Assembly: GCF_020859565.1 (NCBI RefSeq)
Contig: NZ_JAJHUO010000029.1
Location: forward strand, 1 to 64,000
Direction of reading: 5' to 3'
Length of the DNA: 64,000 bases
DNA from: Saccharothrix luteola
GTDB lineage: Bacteria > Actinomycetota > Actinomycetes > Mycobacteriales > Pseudonocardiaceae
Each line of letters begins with the position of its first letter. Positions within the stretch are counted from its first letter, which is position 1. The position numbers and the translations under genes were made by a program. The notes beneath the pieces were generated by a model that did no database searches, had not been told where the DNA came from, and saw only the letters and a program-made list of their open reading frames with translations. Of the stretch, positions 44,191-51,397 are shown piece by piece.

Positions 44191-45936
44191 GTGGGTTTCG
44201 CGGTGTGGGCGCCGGCGCACGAGCGCGTCCGGGTGCGGGTCGACGGTCGGGACCACGAGATGACGGCCGGCGACGGCGGGTGGTGGCACTCGGACGTCGC
44301 GGGGGTCGACTACGGGTTCCTGCTGGGCGACTCCGACGACGTGCTGCCCGACCCGCGGTCGCGGTGGCAGCCGAACGGCGTCCACGCGCCGTCACGGGTC
44401 TACGACCACGCGGCGTTCGAGTGGACCGACCAGGCGTGGACCGGGCGCGCGTTGCCCGGCGCGGTGGTCTACGAGCTGCACATCGGCACGTTCACGTCCG
44501 CCGGCACGTTCGACGGCGCGGTGCGGCGGCTGGACCACCTGGTCGACCTCGGCGTCACGCACGTCGAGGTGATGCCGGTGAACTCGTTCGACGGCACGGC
44601 GGGCTGGGGCTACGACGGCGTGCTGTGGGGCGCGGCGCACGAGCCGTACGGCGGGCCGGACGGGTTCAAGCGGTTCGTGGACGCCTGCCACGCCCGCGGC
44701 CTGGCCGTGCTGCTGGACGTGGTCTACAACCACCTCGGGCCCTCCGGCGCATACCTGGACCGGTTCGGGCCGTACTTCGCGGGCAGCAACGACTGGGGAC
44801 CGGGCCTGAACCTCGACGGCGAGGGCGCCGACGAGGTCCGCCGGTACGTGGTCGACAACGCGCTGGGCTGGCTGCGCGACTTCCACGTGGACGGGTTGCG
44901 GCTCGACGCCGTGCACGCCCTCGTGGACCGCAGCGCGACGCACGTGCTGGAACAGCTGGCGGTCGAGGTGGACGCGTTGTCGGCCGCCGTGCGCAGGCCG
45001 TTGACGTTGATCGCCGAGTCGGACCTGAACGACGCCCGGCTGGTGACGGCGCGGGAAGGCGGCGGCTACGGCCTGCACGCCCAGTGGGACGACGACCTGC
45101 ACCACGCGCTGCACGTGGCGTTGAGCGGGGAGACGTCCGGCTACTACCCGGACTTCGAGGGCGCGCTGGGCAAGACGCTGCGCGAGGTGTTCCTCCACGC
45201 GGGCACGTGGTCGTCGTTCCGGGGCCGGAGCCACGGCCGTCCAGTCGACCGCGACCGGCTGCCCGGCTACCGGTTCCTCGCCTACCTGCAGAATCACGAC
45301 CAGGTCGGCAACCGCGCCACCGGTGACCGGCTGTCGGCCGCGGTGTCGTGGCGGCGGCAGGCGGTGGGCGCGGCGATCGTGCTCTGCTCCCCGTACACGC
45401 CGATGATCTTCATGGGTGAGGAGTGGGCGGCGAGCACGCCCTGGCAGTTCTTCGCGTCGTTCCCGGACCCCGAGCTGGCCGACGCGGTGCGCACGGGGCG
45501 GCGGCGCGAGTTCGGCCGGCACGGGTGGGGCGAGTCGGAGGTGCCCGACCCGATCGACCCGGAGACCGTGCGGCGGTCCGCGCTGCGCTGGGACGAGGTG
45601 TCCGCGCCCGGCCACCGGGAGCTGTTCGACCTCTACCGGGCGTTGATCGCGCTGCGCCGGTCGCGCCCGGAGCTGGCGGATCCGCGGCTGGACCGGTTCG
45701 TGGTGCGCGAGGAGGGTGCGGTGCTCGTGCTGCACCGGGGTTCACTGCGGGTGCTGTGCAACCTCGGGGAGGACGCGGTGGTGCGGCTCGACGTCGAGCC
45801 GGGCGAGGTGCTGCTCGCGTCGGCGGAGGTGGAAGTGGACGGGCAGGCGGTGCACCTGCCCGCCGACTCCTTCGCCATCGTCGACCGCGCTTCGGTCACG
45901 CACTTTGGCCGGGCGCGAGCCAGCCGACCTCGGTGA
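44191..45936 (+). CDS. treZ: maltooligosyltrehalose trehalohydrolase
   Basis: 581 residues from GTG 44191, GAGGAG 4-5 nt upstream. N-terminal CBM48-like segment (VGFAVWAPAHERVRVRVDG), then GH13: GLAVLLDVVYNHLGPSGAYL, DGLRLDAVHALVD (nucleophile Asp), LIAESDLND (Glu) and LQNHDQVGNRATGDR. It hydrolyses maltooligosyltrehalose to trehalose, the last step of the TreXYZ route. Its last 41 bp overlap the end of the convergent ANTAR gene. Confidence 0.93.
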   Translation: MGFAVWAPAHERVRVRVDGRDHEMTAGDGGWWHSDVAGVDYGFLLGDSDDVLPDPRSRWQPNGVHAPSRVYDHAAFEWTDQAWTGRALPGAVVYELHIGTFTSAGTFDGAVRRLDHLVDLGVTHVEVMPVNSFDGTAGWGYDGVLWGAAHEPYGGPDGFKRFVDACHARGLAVLLDVVYNHLGPSGAYLDRFGPYFAGSNDWGPGLNLDGEGADEVRRYVVDNALGWLRDFHVDGLRLDAVHALVDRSATHVLEQLAVEVDALSAAVRRPLTLIAESDLNDARLVTAREGGGYGLHAQWDDDLHHALHVALSGETSGYYPDFEGALGKTLREVFLHAGTWSSFRGRSHGRPVDRDRLPGYRFLAYLQNHDQVGNRATGDRLSAAVSWRRQAVGAAIVLCSPYTPMIFMGEEWAASTPWQFFASFPDPELADAVRTGRRREFGRHGWGESEVPDPIDPETVRRSALRWDEVSAPGHRELFDLYRALIALRRSRPELADPRLDRFVVREEGAVLVLHRGSLRVLCNLGEDAVVRLDVEPGEVLLASAEVEVDGQAVHLPADSFAIVDRASVTHFGRARASRPR

Positions 45937-46429
45937 GCTTCTCGGCCAACAGCCGACCGGCCGACTCGACCTGGTCGGCCAGCCGTCTTCGCACCTCCGG
46001 CCGGTCGTCGCCGGAGTGCTCGGCCGCGTCGTAGGCCGCGACGAGCCCGCGTGCGGCGTTCACCACCTCCACACCGGGCCACTCGGCGACGGCGAGGTGG
46101 CCGTCGCCCGGTTCGAGCCCCGGTTCGAGCTCGGGTTCGGGTTCGGCCGAGGCGTGGACGGCGCGCACGGCCTGCCTCGGTCCCAGCTCGGCGGAGAGGT
46201 CGAGCAGCTTCAGCGCGATCGTGTGCAGCTTCACGTTGTGGTGCTGTGACATCCGCACGAGCAGCTGGAACCCCTCTTGGGGCGTGCAGCCCTGCACCGC
46301 GGATATCAGGCCGGTGGCCTGCCCGATCACAGTGCGCGTCTGCACCGCTTTGCGCAGTCCCACGATCTCGGCCTCGAGGCTGGCGATCCGCGCGGTCAGC
46401 GAATCGTCACGCCCGTTGTCCCCGACCAC
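45896..46429 (-). CDS. ANTAR-domain protein
   Basis: 177 residues from GTG 46429, chosen because AGGAG lies 7 nt before it on the minus strand (46437-46441). ANTAR domain near residues 12-70: LEAEIVGLRKAVQTRTVIGQATGLISAVQGCTPQEGFQLLVRMSQHHNVKLHTIALKLLD. ANTAR proteins bind RNA hairpins and act as antiterminators. An acidic Glu/Pro stretch and a helical C-terminal part follow. No histidine kinase or response-receiver is attached. The gene is convergent with treZ and overlaps it by 41 bp. Confidence 0.82.
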   Translation of the reverse strand: MVGDNGRDDSLTARIASLEAEIVGLRKAVQTRTVIGQATGLISAVQGCTPQEGFQLLVRMSQHHNVKLHTIALKLLDLSAELGPRQAVRAVHASAEPEPELEPGLEPGDGHLAVAEWPGVEVVNAARGLVAAYDAAEHSGDDRPEVRRRLADQVESAGRLLAEKLTEVGWLAPGQSA

Positions 46430-46943
46430 GGTCGGGCTCCTCTCTCGCACGTCGGTACCGGTCAGCCAGGCCAGCGGTGCGAGAGCGTCCGGACACGCGG
46501 GTGCCAGCACCCGGCAAGCCCGACAGCTCTCGCTGACCCTGGTGCCCTCGCGGGCGCCGGGTGGCTTGCGGCTGGCTTTTCAACCGCGTAGACGATCACC
46601 GTAGTAGAGGACGGGTGGCGCGGTGCAACTGGCAGGGGGTTTCGGCGCGGCGCGCCGTGGGGTTTGAGCTCGGCGGCAGCACGCCGAACTCGTCGCCCGC
46701 CGGGCCGGCGCACACGGTGTCGGAGGCCCTTTCTCCGCGGACGACGGCTCAGCCGGTGACGGGGTGTGGCACGAGCATCGGGCCGGTGCCCGTCGACTAG
46801 GTGCAACCGACCTCGTTCAGCTCCTTTCAGCAGCGTGCCACGCGGTGCCCGAGAGCCGCGCACCAGAAGTCCTCCACGGCGCTGACCTGGTCCGATGGGC
46901 AGTCTGCGGCGATCGCGAGGAGGTGCGCGGTGATGTCGTCGGA
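46430..46943. other. ~510-bp gap between ANTAR and CsbD genes
   Basis: This divergent region contains the ANTAR promoter and then lower-quality sequence without a convincing gene. One 79-codon open frame (46561-46800) lacks a Shine-Dalgarno and a typical codon pattern. The sigma-B-type promoter begins at 46944. Confidence 0.35.
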
Positions 46944-46968
46944 GTTTCCCCGTTCGGGGGACGGGTAC
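46944..46968 (+). promoter_or_regulatory. sigma-B-type promoter for csbD
   Basis: GTTT (46944-46947), 15 bp, then GGGTAC (46963-46968), an exact match to the general stress promoter form GTTT-N14-16-GGGTAY. It ends 39 bp before the csbD start. Confidence 0.65.
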
Positions 46969-47007
46969 CCGTCTGTGGACGGAGTAGTGCCGACGAGAGG
47001 AACGGTC

Positions 47008-47190
47008 ATGGGGACCGACGACAAGGTCAGCAACAAGGCCGAGGAACTCAAGGGCCGGGCGAAGGAAGCGGTCGGCGACGCCACCGACAACGAGCAGTGG
47101 CAGGCCGAGGGCCGCACCGAGCAGGCCAAGGGGTCGCTGAAGCAGGCGGGGGAGAAGGTCAAGGACGCCTTCCGTGGCGACGACCGCTAG
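47008..47190 (+). CDS. CsbD-family stress protein
   Basis: 60 residues, ATG 47008, GAGAGGA upstream. Small acidic/basic helical protein with the family pattern NKAEELKGRAKEAVGDATDNEQWQAEG. CsbD proteins are stress-induced, and in Bacillus the gene is under sigma-B; function is not settled. A sigma-B-like promoter precedes it here. It overlaps the start of udgX by 17 bp. Confidence 0.85.
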   Translation: MGTDDKVSNKAEELKGRAKEAVGDATDNEQWQAEGRTEQAKGSLKQAGEKVKDAFRGDDR

Positions 47191-47806
47191 ACACGCCGCC
47201 GGCGCCGCCGCGTTCGTGCCCGAGGGCGCGGACCTGGCGGCGCTGCGCCGTGCCGCGGCCGGGTGCCAGGGGTGCGAGCTGTACGAGCCGGCCACGCAGA
47301 CCGTGTTCGGCGCGGGGCCGGGCGACGCCGGGCTGGTGCTCGTGGGCGAGCAGCCCGGCGACGTGGAGGACCGGCAGGGCGAGCCGTTCGTCGGGCCCGC
47401 CGGCCGACTGCTGGACAAGGCGCTGGACGAGGCCGACCTGGCCCGTGAGGGCGTCTACCTGACCAATGCGGTCAAGCACTTCAAGTTCGTGCCCGCCGAG
47501 CGCGGGAAGCGGCGCATCCACAAGACGCCGTCGCGTGGCGAGGTGGTGGCCTGCCTGCCGTGGTTGAACGCCGAGTTGGCGCAGGTCCGACCGTCGCTGG
47601 TGGTGTGCCTCGGCGCGACGGCGGCGAAGGCCGTGCTGGGCAACGCGTTCAAGGTCACCGAACGCCGCGGCCAGGTCGAGCGGGTCGAGGACTACGACGT
47701 GATCGCGACCGTGCACCCGTCGGCGGTGCTGCGCGCTCCCGACCGCGACGAGGCGTACCGGAGCTTCCTCGCCGACCTGCGGGTCGTGCGCGCCCATCTG
47801 GGCTGA
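47174..47806 (+). CDS. udgX: uracil-DNA glycosylase, UdgX type
   Basis: 210 residues from GTG 47174. Family-4-like UDG with iron-sulfur Cys candidates C31, C34, C127 and C145, the motif GEQPGDVED and the UdgX-specific KRRIHKTPS loop (112-120). In UdgX the His of this loop (His116) forms a covalent bond to the abasic sugar after uracil removal. The end VIATVHPSAVLR carries the second active-site motif. It overlaps csbD by 17 bp, suggesting shared stress control. Confidence 0.9.
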   Translation: MATTARHAAGAAAFVPEGADLAALRRAAAGCQGCELYEPATQTVFGAGPGDAGLVLVGEQPGDVEDRQGEPFVGPAGRLLDKALDEADLAREGVYLTNAVKHFKFVPAERGKRRIHKTPSRGEVVACLPWLNAELAQVRPSLVVCLGATAAKAVLGNAFKVTERRGQVERVEDYDVIATVHPSAVLRAPDRDEAYRSFLADLRVVRAHLG

Positions 47807-47821
47807 CGTGCCCGTGAACGT

Positions 47822-47859
47822 GAAGCGGCCCCCTGACCGCTTCCCGCACGGGGTGCGGG
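47822..47859 (+). terminator. two hairpins after udgX
   Basis: GAAGCGG/CCGCTTC (47822-47828 with 47837-47843) followed by CCCGCAC/GTGCGGG (47843-47849 with 47853-47859). Position 16 bp after the stop supports a terminator. The rest of the ~300-bp gap (47860-48113) shows no gene. Confidence 0.55.
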
Positions 47860-48113
47860 CCGAGCTGGACTGGGCTCGGGGTCACGGGGGCCGGGTGGCT
47901 GCCTGGGATTCGCCCAGACCACCTGGGAAAGGTCGGTCCTAGCGGACAGCCACCTCACGACGAGTCCTATAGCTATTCAACTTCGGACCACCTCCTTCCT
48001 CGTGTGCCACGAACCTATGCGAGGCCGCTCGACGCCCGCAACGGATATTCCGGCCCGACCGCGGCGTCTGATTCCCGCCGGACTGGACCGCGGTGGCGCG
48101 ACACGATCCCAGC

Positions 48114-48842
48114 ATGAACTTCGAAGGCAAGGTCGCCCTGGTCACGGGCGGCAGCAGGGGTATCGGCGCGGCGATCGCGGTGCGGTTGGCGGAGTTGGGC
48201 GCGGACGTCGCGATCACCTACCGGACCAGTCCGGGTGACGTGGTCGACCGGGTGAAGGAGCTGGGGCGGCGGGTCGTGGCCGTGCGGGCGGACAGCGGTG
48301 ACGCGGAGGCGGTGGTCGCGGCGGTGGAGGAGGCCGTCGCGGTGCTGGGGCGGTTGGACGTGCTGGTGAACAACGCGGGTGAGTTCATCGTCGGGCCGGT
48401 GGAGGAGCTGGGGGTGGCCGAGTTCGACCGGACGTTCGACGTGAACGTGCGGGCGGCGTTCCTGGCGGTGAAGGCGGCGTTGCCGCACCTCGGCGACGGC
48501 GGGCGGGTGATCGGCATCGGCAGCAACGTGGCCGAGCGGGCGGTGTTCCCCGGGTTCTCGCTGTACTCGGCGTCGAAGGCGGCCTTGGTGGGGATGACGA
48601 AGGCGTTGGCGCGGGAGTTGGGGCCGCGGGGGATCACGGTGAACCTGGTGCACCCCGGTGCGACGGACACCGACATGAACCCGGCGGACGGCGAGGTCTC
48701 CGACGTCGTGCGGGGCTTCACGGCGGTGGGGCGTTACGCGGAGCCGTCGGAGATCGCGGCGGCGGTGGCGTTCCTCGCGTCCGACGAGGCCCGTTACGTG
48801 ACCGGTGCCCAGTTGCACGTCGACGGCGGCTTCACCGCCTGA
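48114..48842 (+). CDS. SDR-family oxidoreductase
   Basis: 242 residues from ATG 48114. TGGSRGIGAAIA (about 12-23) binds NAD(P), NNAG near 85, IGIGSNVAER with the catalytic Ser, YSASKAALVG with Tyr/Lys, and the end QLHVDGGFTA. It is close to FabG/3-oxoacyl-ACP-reductase-like enzymes. The substrate is unknown. A block of repeats follows it. Confidence 0.87.
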   Translation: MNFEGKVALVTGGSRGIGAAIAVRLAELGADVAITYRTSPGDVVDRVKELGRRVVAVRADSGDAEAVVAAVEEAVAVLGRLDVLVNNAGEFIVGPVEELGVAEFDRTFDVNVRAAFLAVKAALPHLGDGGRVIGIGSNVAERAVFPGFSLYSASKAALVGMTKALARELGPRGITVNLVHPGATDTDMNPADGEVSDVVRGFTAVGRYAEPSEIAAAVAFLASDEARYVTGAQLHVDGGFTA

Positions 48843-48848
48843 CCCGCC

Positions 48849-48991
48849 GCGAGAGTCCTACGTTCACGCCGCGAGAGTCCTACGTTCAGGGCACCCGAGT
48901 TCAACGCTCAGCGCAGGGTCGGCGGAACCTGGGCGTTGAACTCGGGGTGCGCGAACGTAGGACTCTCGCGTGCCGGGTGTAGGACTCTCGC
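48849..48991. repeat. direct and inverted repeats of an 18-bp unit around a 14-bp hairpin
   Basis: GCGAGAGTCCTACGTTCA occurs at 48849-48866 and 48871-48888; its reverse complement occurs at 48953-48969 and, in part, at 48979-48991. Between them CCCGAGTTCAACGC (48894-48907) pairs perfectly with 48933-48946. The whole forms a nested inverted repeat between convergent genes. Probably a bidirectional terminator and possibly a mobile or recurring intergenic element. Confidence 0.65.
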
Positions 48992-48998
48992 GGTTGGG

Positions 48999-49514
48999 CT
49001 AGCTCGCGTTCACGTCGATGCAGGCGTAGAACGCGTTGGAGGTGTCGCCGATGTTCCAGATGGCGAGCACCGTCTGACGGCCGGACGCGCCCAGGTTCAC
49101 CGTGTGCGACACGGTGGCCGGGGGTTGCTGCATGCCGCCGTCGACGAAGCCGACCCGCCTGCCGCTGACGTAGTACTCGTAGTTCGCGGTGCGGTGCCGT
49201 GCGGTGAAGGTCCAGGTGAAGGTGACGGTCCGGCCGGTGTTCGCGACCTGCCAGCCCTTGTTGTTGTCGTTCAGCTCGGCGAAGCGGGCGACGCCGCCGT
49301 TGCAGCTGCGCAGGCCCTTCGGGCCTTCGACGCTCTGCGGCTCCCACTTGATGTCGCCGCACGACACGACGCCGCGGGCGCACTGCGCCTGACGGCTGGC
49401 CGGTGACGAGACGTACCCGTGCGCGTAGGCGGGTGCCGAGGGCAGGGCGACCGTCACGAGCGGCGCGGCGAGCACGCCTGCCGCCACCGCGGCGATCCTT
49501 CGGCGGAGTGACAT
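48999..49514 (-). CDS. secreted AA10 lytic polysaccharide monooxygenase
   Basis: 171 residues from ATG 49514 (AGAGGAG upstream). The signal peptide ends at APAYA, so the mature protein begins HGYVSSP (His32), the N-terminal copper-brace His of AA10 LPMOs. A second brace His lies in FTARHRTANYEYYV, and a conserved aromatic/Asn region follows. It oxidatively cleaves chitin or cellulose. A DasR operator lies ~90 bp upstream, pointing to chitin. Confidence 0.9.
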   Translation of the reverse strand: MSLRRRIAAVAAGVLAAPLVTVALPSAPAYAHGYVSSPASRQAQCARGVVSCGDIKWEPQSVEGPKGLRSCNGGVARFAELNDNNKGWQVANTGRTVTFTWTFTARHRTANYEYYVSGRRVGFVDGGMQQPPATVSHTVNLGASGRQTVLAIWNIGDTSNAFYACIDVNAS

Positions 49515-49601
49515 GTGGACTCCTCTGGTCGGATGGGCGGAAACGCTTGTGGCGAACGCCAACCCGAGTGCGCTGGGTGGAGCGTTCACCCAAACGCGGC
49601 G

Positions 49602-49617
49602 GCAGGTCTAGACCATA
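49602..49617. promoter_or_regulatory. DasR-type operator (dre) before the LPMO gene
   Basis: gcaggtctagaccata contains the perfect palindromic core GGTCTAGACC and matches the dre consensus ACTGGTCTAGACCACT at 12 of 16 positions. It lies about 88-103 bp upstream of the LPMO start. DasR controls chitinase genes in Streptomyces. Confidence 0.65.
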
Positions 49618-49620
49618 CTC

Positions 49621-50322
49621 TCTGTGATTGCCCCGTGACAACCGTCAACCGCACCTGACACCCGCTGTTGTCCTGCTCGCACGCTCCGGACTACTTCGCT
49701 CGCCTGGCCGACGGCTCCGCGCCGGTGCTCGACATCCGCTCGGCAGACCGGATCGAGCCACGAGCACCTCGCGACTGTTCGCCTGCACCTACCCCGGAGC
49801 TGTCGCCCTCGCCGAACCGATCGGCTCACCGCACCGGCGACGCCTCGTCGCACGCGGCCCCGACGGCCAACGCGCCTTCGCCACCGAATCGTGCCCAACC
49901 CGGTCAGCGGCACGAGCGGATGCCACCGAGCCCGCACGTCGGAGTCCGTTGTCGGAACTCGGCGGACCAGCGGATCAGCCGGCAACACCACTCGGTCGAA
50001 CACCGGATCGAACCCAGGGACCGGGTGGGCCGGGCTTCCACCCTCCGACGTCATGAGCACCGGCTTGCCCAGCTCCCGCCCGACCTCGGCATGAGCGAAC
50101 GTCCGGCGGCGGGTCCGTCGCCGGCCGGCCCAGGTGGCATCTGGCCGGACAGGACAGCTGCTGCCTGCGCCGAGGTCTCCGCCAAGCGCACACTCCGCCG
50201 CGCTGGAGGGTGTCGCGCGGCATACGAGTGACGGCGGCTCGTTCGACCGCCCTGGTCGCCGGTCGTGCACGACGATCGAACGCTCGGGCCGAAGGGGTCG
50301 GATCGCGGAGGGAGAACGAGGC
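49621..50322. other. ~700-bp region without clear gene, possible decayed ORF
   Basis: No start/SD pair supports a gene on either strand. A minus-strand frame within about 49870-50110 has a stretch that reads like protein (GRELGKPVLMTSEGG, then FDPVFDRVVLPADPLV), but it lacks a start and its flanks lose codon bias. This may be a decayed gene. Confidence 0.3.
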
Positions 50323-50769
50323 ATGGGCGGTAAGGGGAAGAAGCTCGTCCGCACGCTGGTCGCCGTCGCGGCGGGAGCCCTGATGGTGGTCCCGCCGGCA
50401 GGTGTCGCCGCCGCGGCGCCTACCCGCAACGGGGTGTGCGAGGTAGGCGAGTTCTGCCTGTACTACACCACTTACGGCTGGGCCAGGGGCTCGGCGGTGT
50501 CGGACCACACCACCTCCATCCCGGAGTATGGTTCCAGCCAGCCGACCTGTTGGGAGTTCAAGGGCACCGGCACCGGTAGTGGCGTGTGCGTCAAGCAGGA
50601 AGCGACGTCGGCCTGGAACCGCAGGTCCGGAACCGTCCGCCTCTACATCCTCCCGGGTTGCGAGGGCGACCAGCGGTGGGTCATCCAACCGGGGCAGCAG
50701 GTCCCGGACCTGGGCGTCCACAACAACAGGAACCAGTCGCACAGCGTGGCGTCGTCAGGAGCGTGCTGA
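50323..50769 (+). CDS. secreted peptidase inhibitor, family I36-like
   Basis: 148 residues from ATG 50323, GGAGGGAG upstream. Signal peptide (about 8-31, ending AAAA). The mature protein starts APTRNGVCEVGEFCLYY, the usual I36/SMPI-type beginning, with four or more cysteines (VCEVGEFC, PTCWEF, GVCVKQ, PGCEG, GAC). Proteins of this group inhibit metalloproteases, though many are uncharacterised. No protease gene is adjacent. Confidence 0.75.
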   Translation: MGGKGKKLVRTLVAVAAGALMVVPPAGVAAAAPTRNGVCEVGEFCLYYTTYGWARGSAVSDHTTSIPEYGSSQPTCWEFKGTGTGSGVCVKQEATSAWNRRSGTVRLYILPGCEGDQRWVIQPGQQVPDLGVHNNRNQSHSVASSGAC

Positions 50770-50988
50770 CCGACCGCCCCACGACAGGTCTGGCGACGCG
50801 GCCGGCTCGTTATGTTGTTTTCGCGATCTTGCGCGCTTCGGCCGGGGCGCGCGACGGTTGATCCACCACACCTCCGGTGACGGGGGAGTGGCCGCTCTCC
50901 GACGGTCTTCTCCCGCAGCTGCGCTGCCGCGGGGCTCGTCGCGACAGCCCGCGATGGTCGCGTCCGCTGTCGAGAGGAGGTCGTCGAG

Positions 50989-51246
50989 GTGGTCGTTCCT
51001 TCGAGTCGGACGGCTCGGTCGACACCGCTGGTGCGCACCACTCGGGTCCGCACGGCGCTCCGCCGGGTCGCTCGGTGGCGTCGCAACCGGGCGCCGAGGA
51101 TCTGGAAGGTGGTGCGCGTGGCCCTCTTGGTCTTGGAGGGCGTCGTGGCGCCGCTCAAGGGAGAAGTGGCCCTCGCCATCACGGCGAGGGCGCTCCTCGT
51201 GGTGGGTGACGCGATCGTCGACGCTGGCAGGCACAAGCGATCGTGA
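50989..51246 (+). CDS. small basic, partly hydrophobic protein
   Basis: 85 residues from GTG 50989, AGAGGAGG (50973-50980) with 8-nt spacing, a strong Shine-Dalgarno. The first ~40 residues are Arg-rich, followed by a hydrophobic stretch (VVRVALLVLEGVVAPLKGEVALAITARALLVVGDAIV). No known family. A terminator hairpin follows the stop, which supports a real transcript. Might be a membrane-active small protein. Confidence 0.5.
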   Translation: MVVPSSRTARSTPLVRTTRVRTALRRVARWRRNRAPRIWKVVRVALLVLEGVVAPLKGEVALAITARALLVVGDAIVDAGRHKRS

Positions 51247-51251
51247 ACCCG

Positions 51252-51279
51252 GGTCCGGCCGTCGAGAGGCGGCCGGACC
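51252..51279 (+). terminator. terminator after the small gene
   Basis: GGTCCGGCCG (51252-51261) pairs perfectly with 51270-51279 over an 8-nt loop, directly after the 85-codon gene. Confidence 0.65.
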
Positions 51280-51352
51280 GCCTCCCTTACAGGGAACAGC
51301 ACCGATCGGCGCAAGCCAAGGCGTGCCTCCGCGTCACTATCGCGGCGGCGAC

Positions 51353-51368
51353 ACGAAAGTGGTTTCGT
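51353..51368. promoter_or_regulatory. palindrome before the OmpR-fusion gene
   Basis: ACGAAA-gtgg-TTTCGT, perfect 6-bp arms, 30 bp upstream of GTG 51398. Possible auto-operator. Confidence 0.4.
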
Positions 51369-51397
51369 TCCGGCGAATCGGGAGGGGGAAGTCCTCG

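Noticed and set aside
46561..46800. 79-codon frame between ANTAR and csbD genes
   Set aside because: No Shine-Dalgarno, no recognisable domain and irregular codon use.
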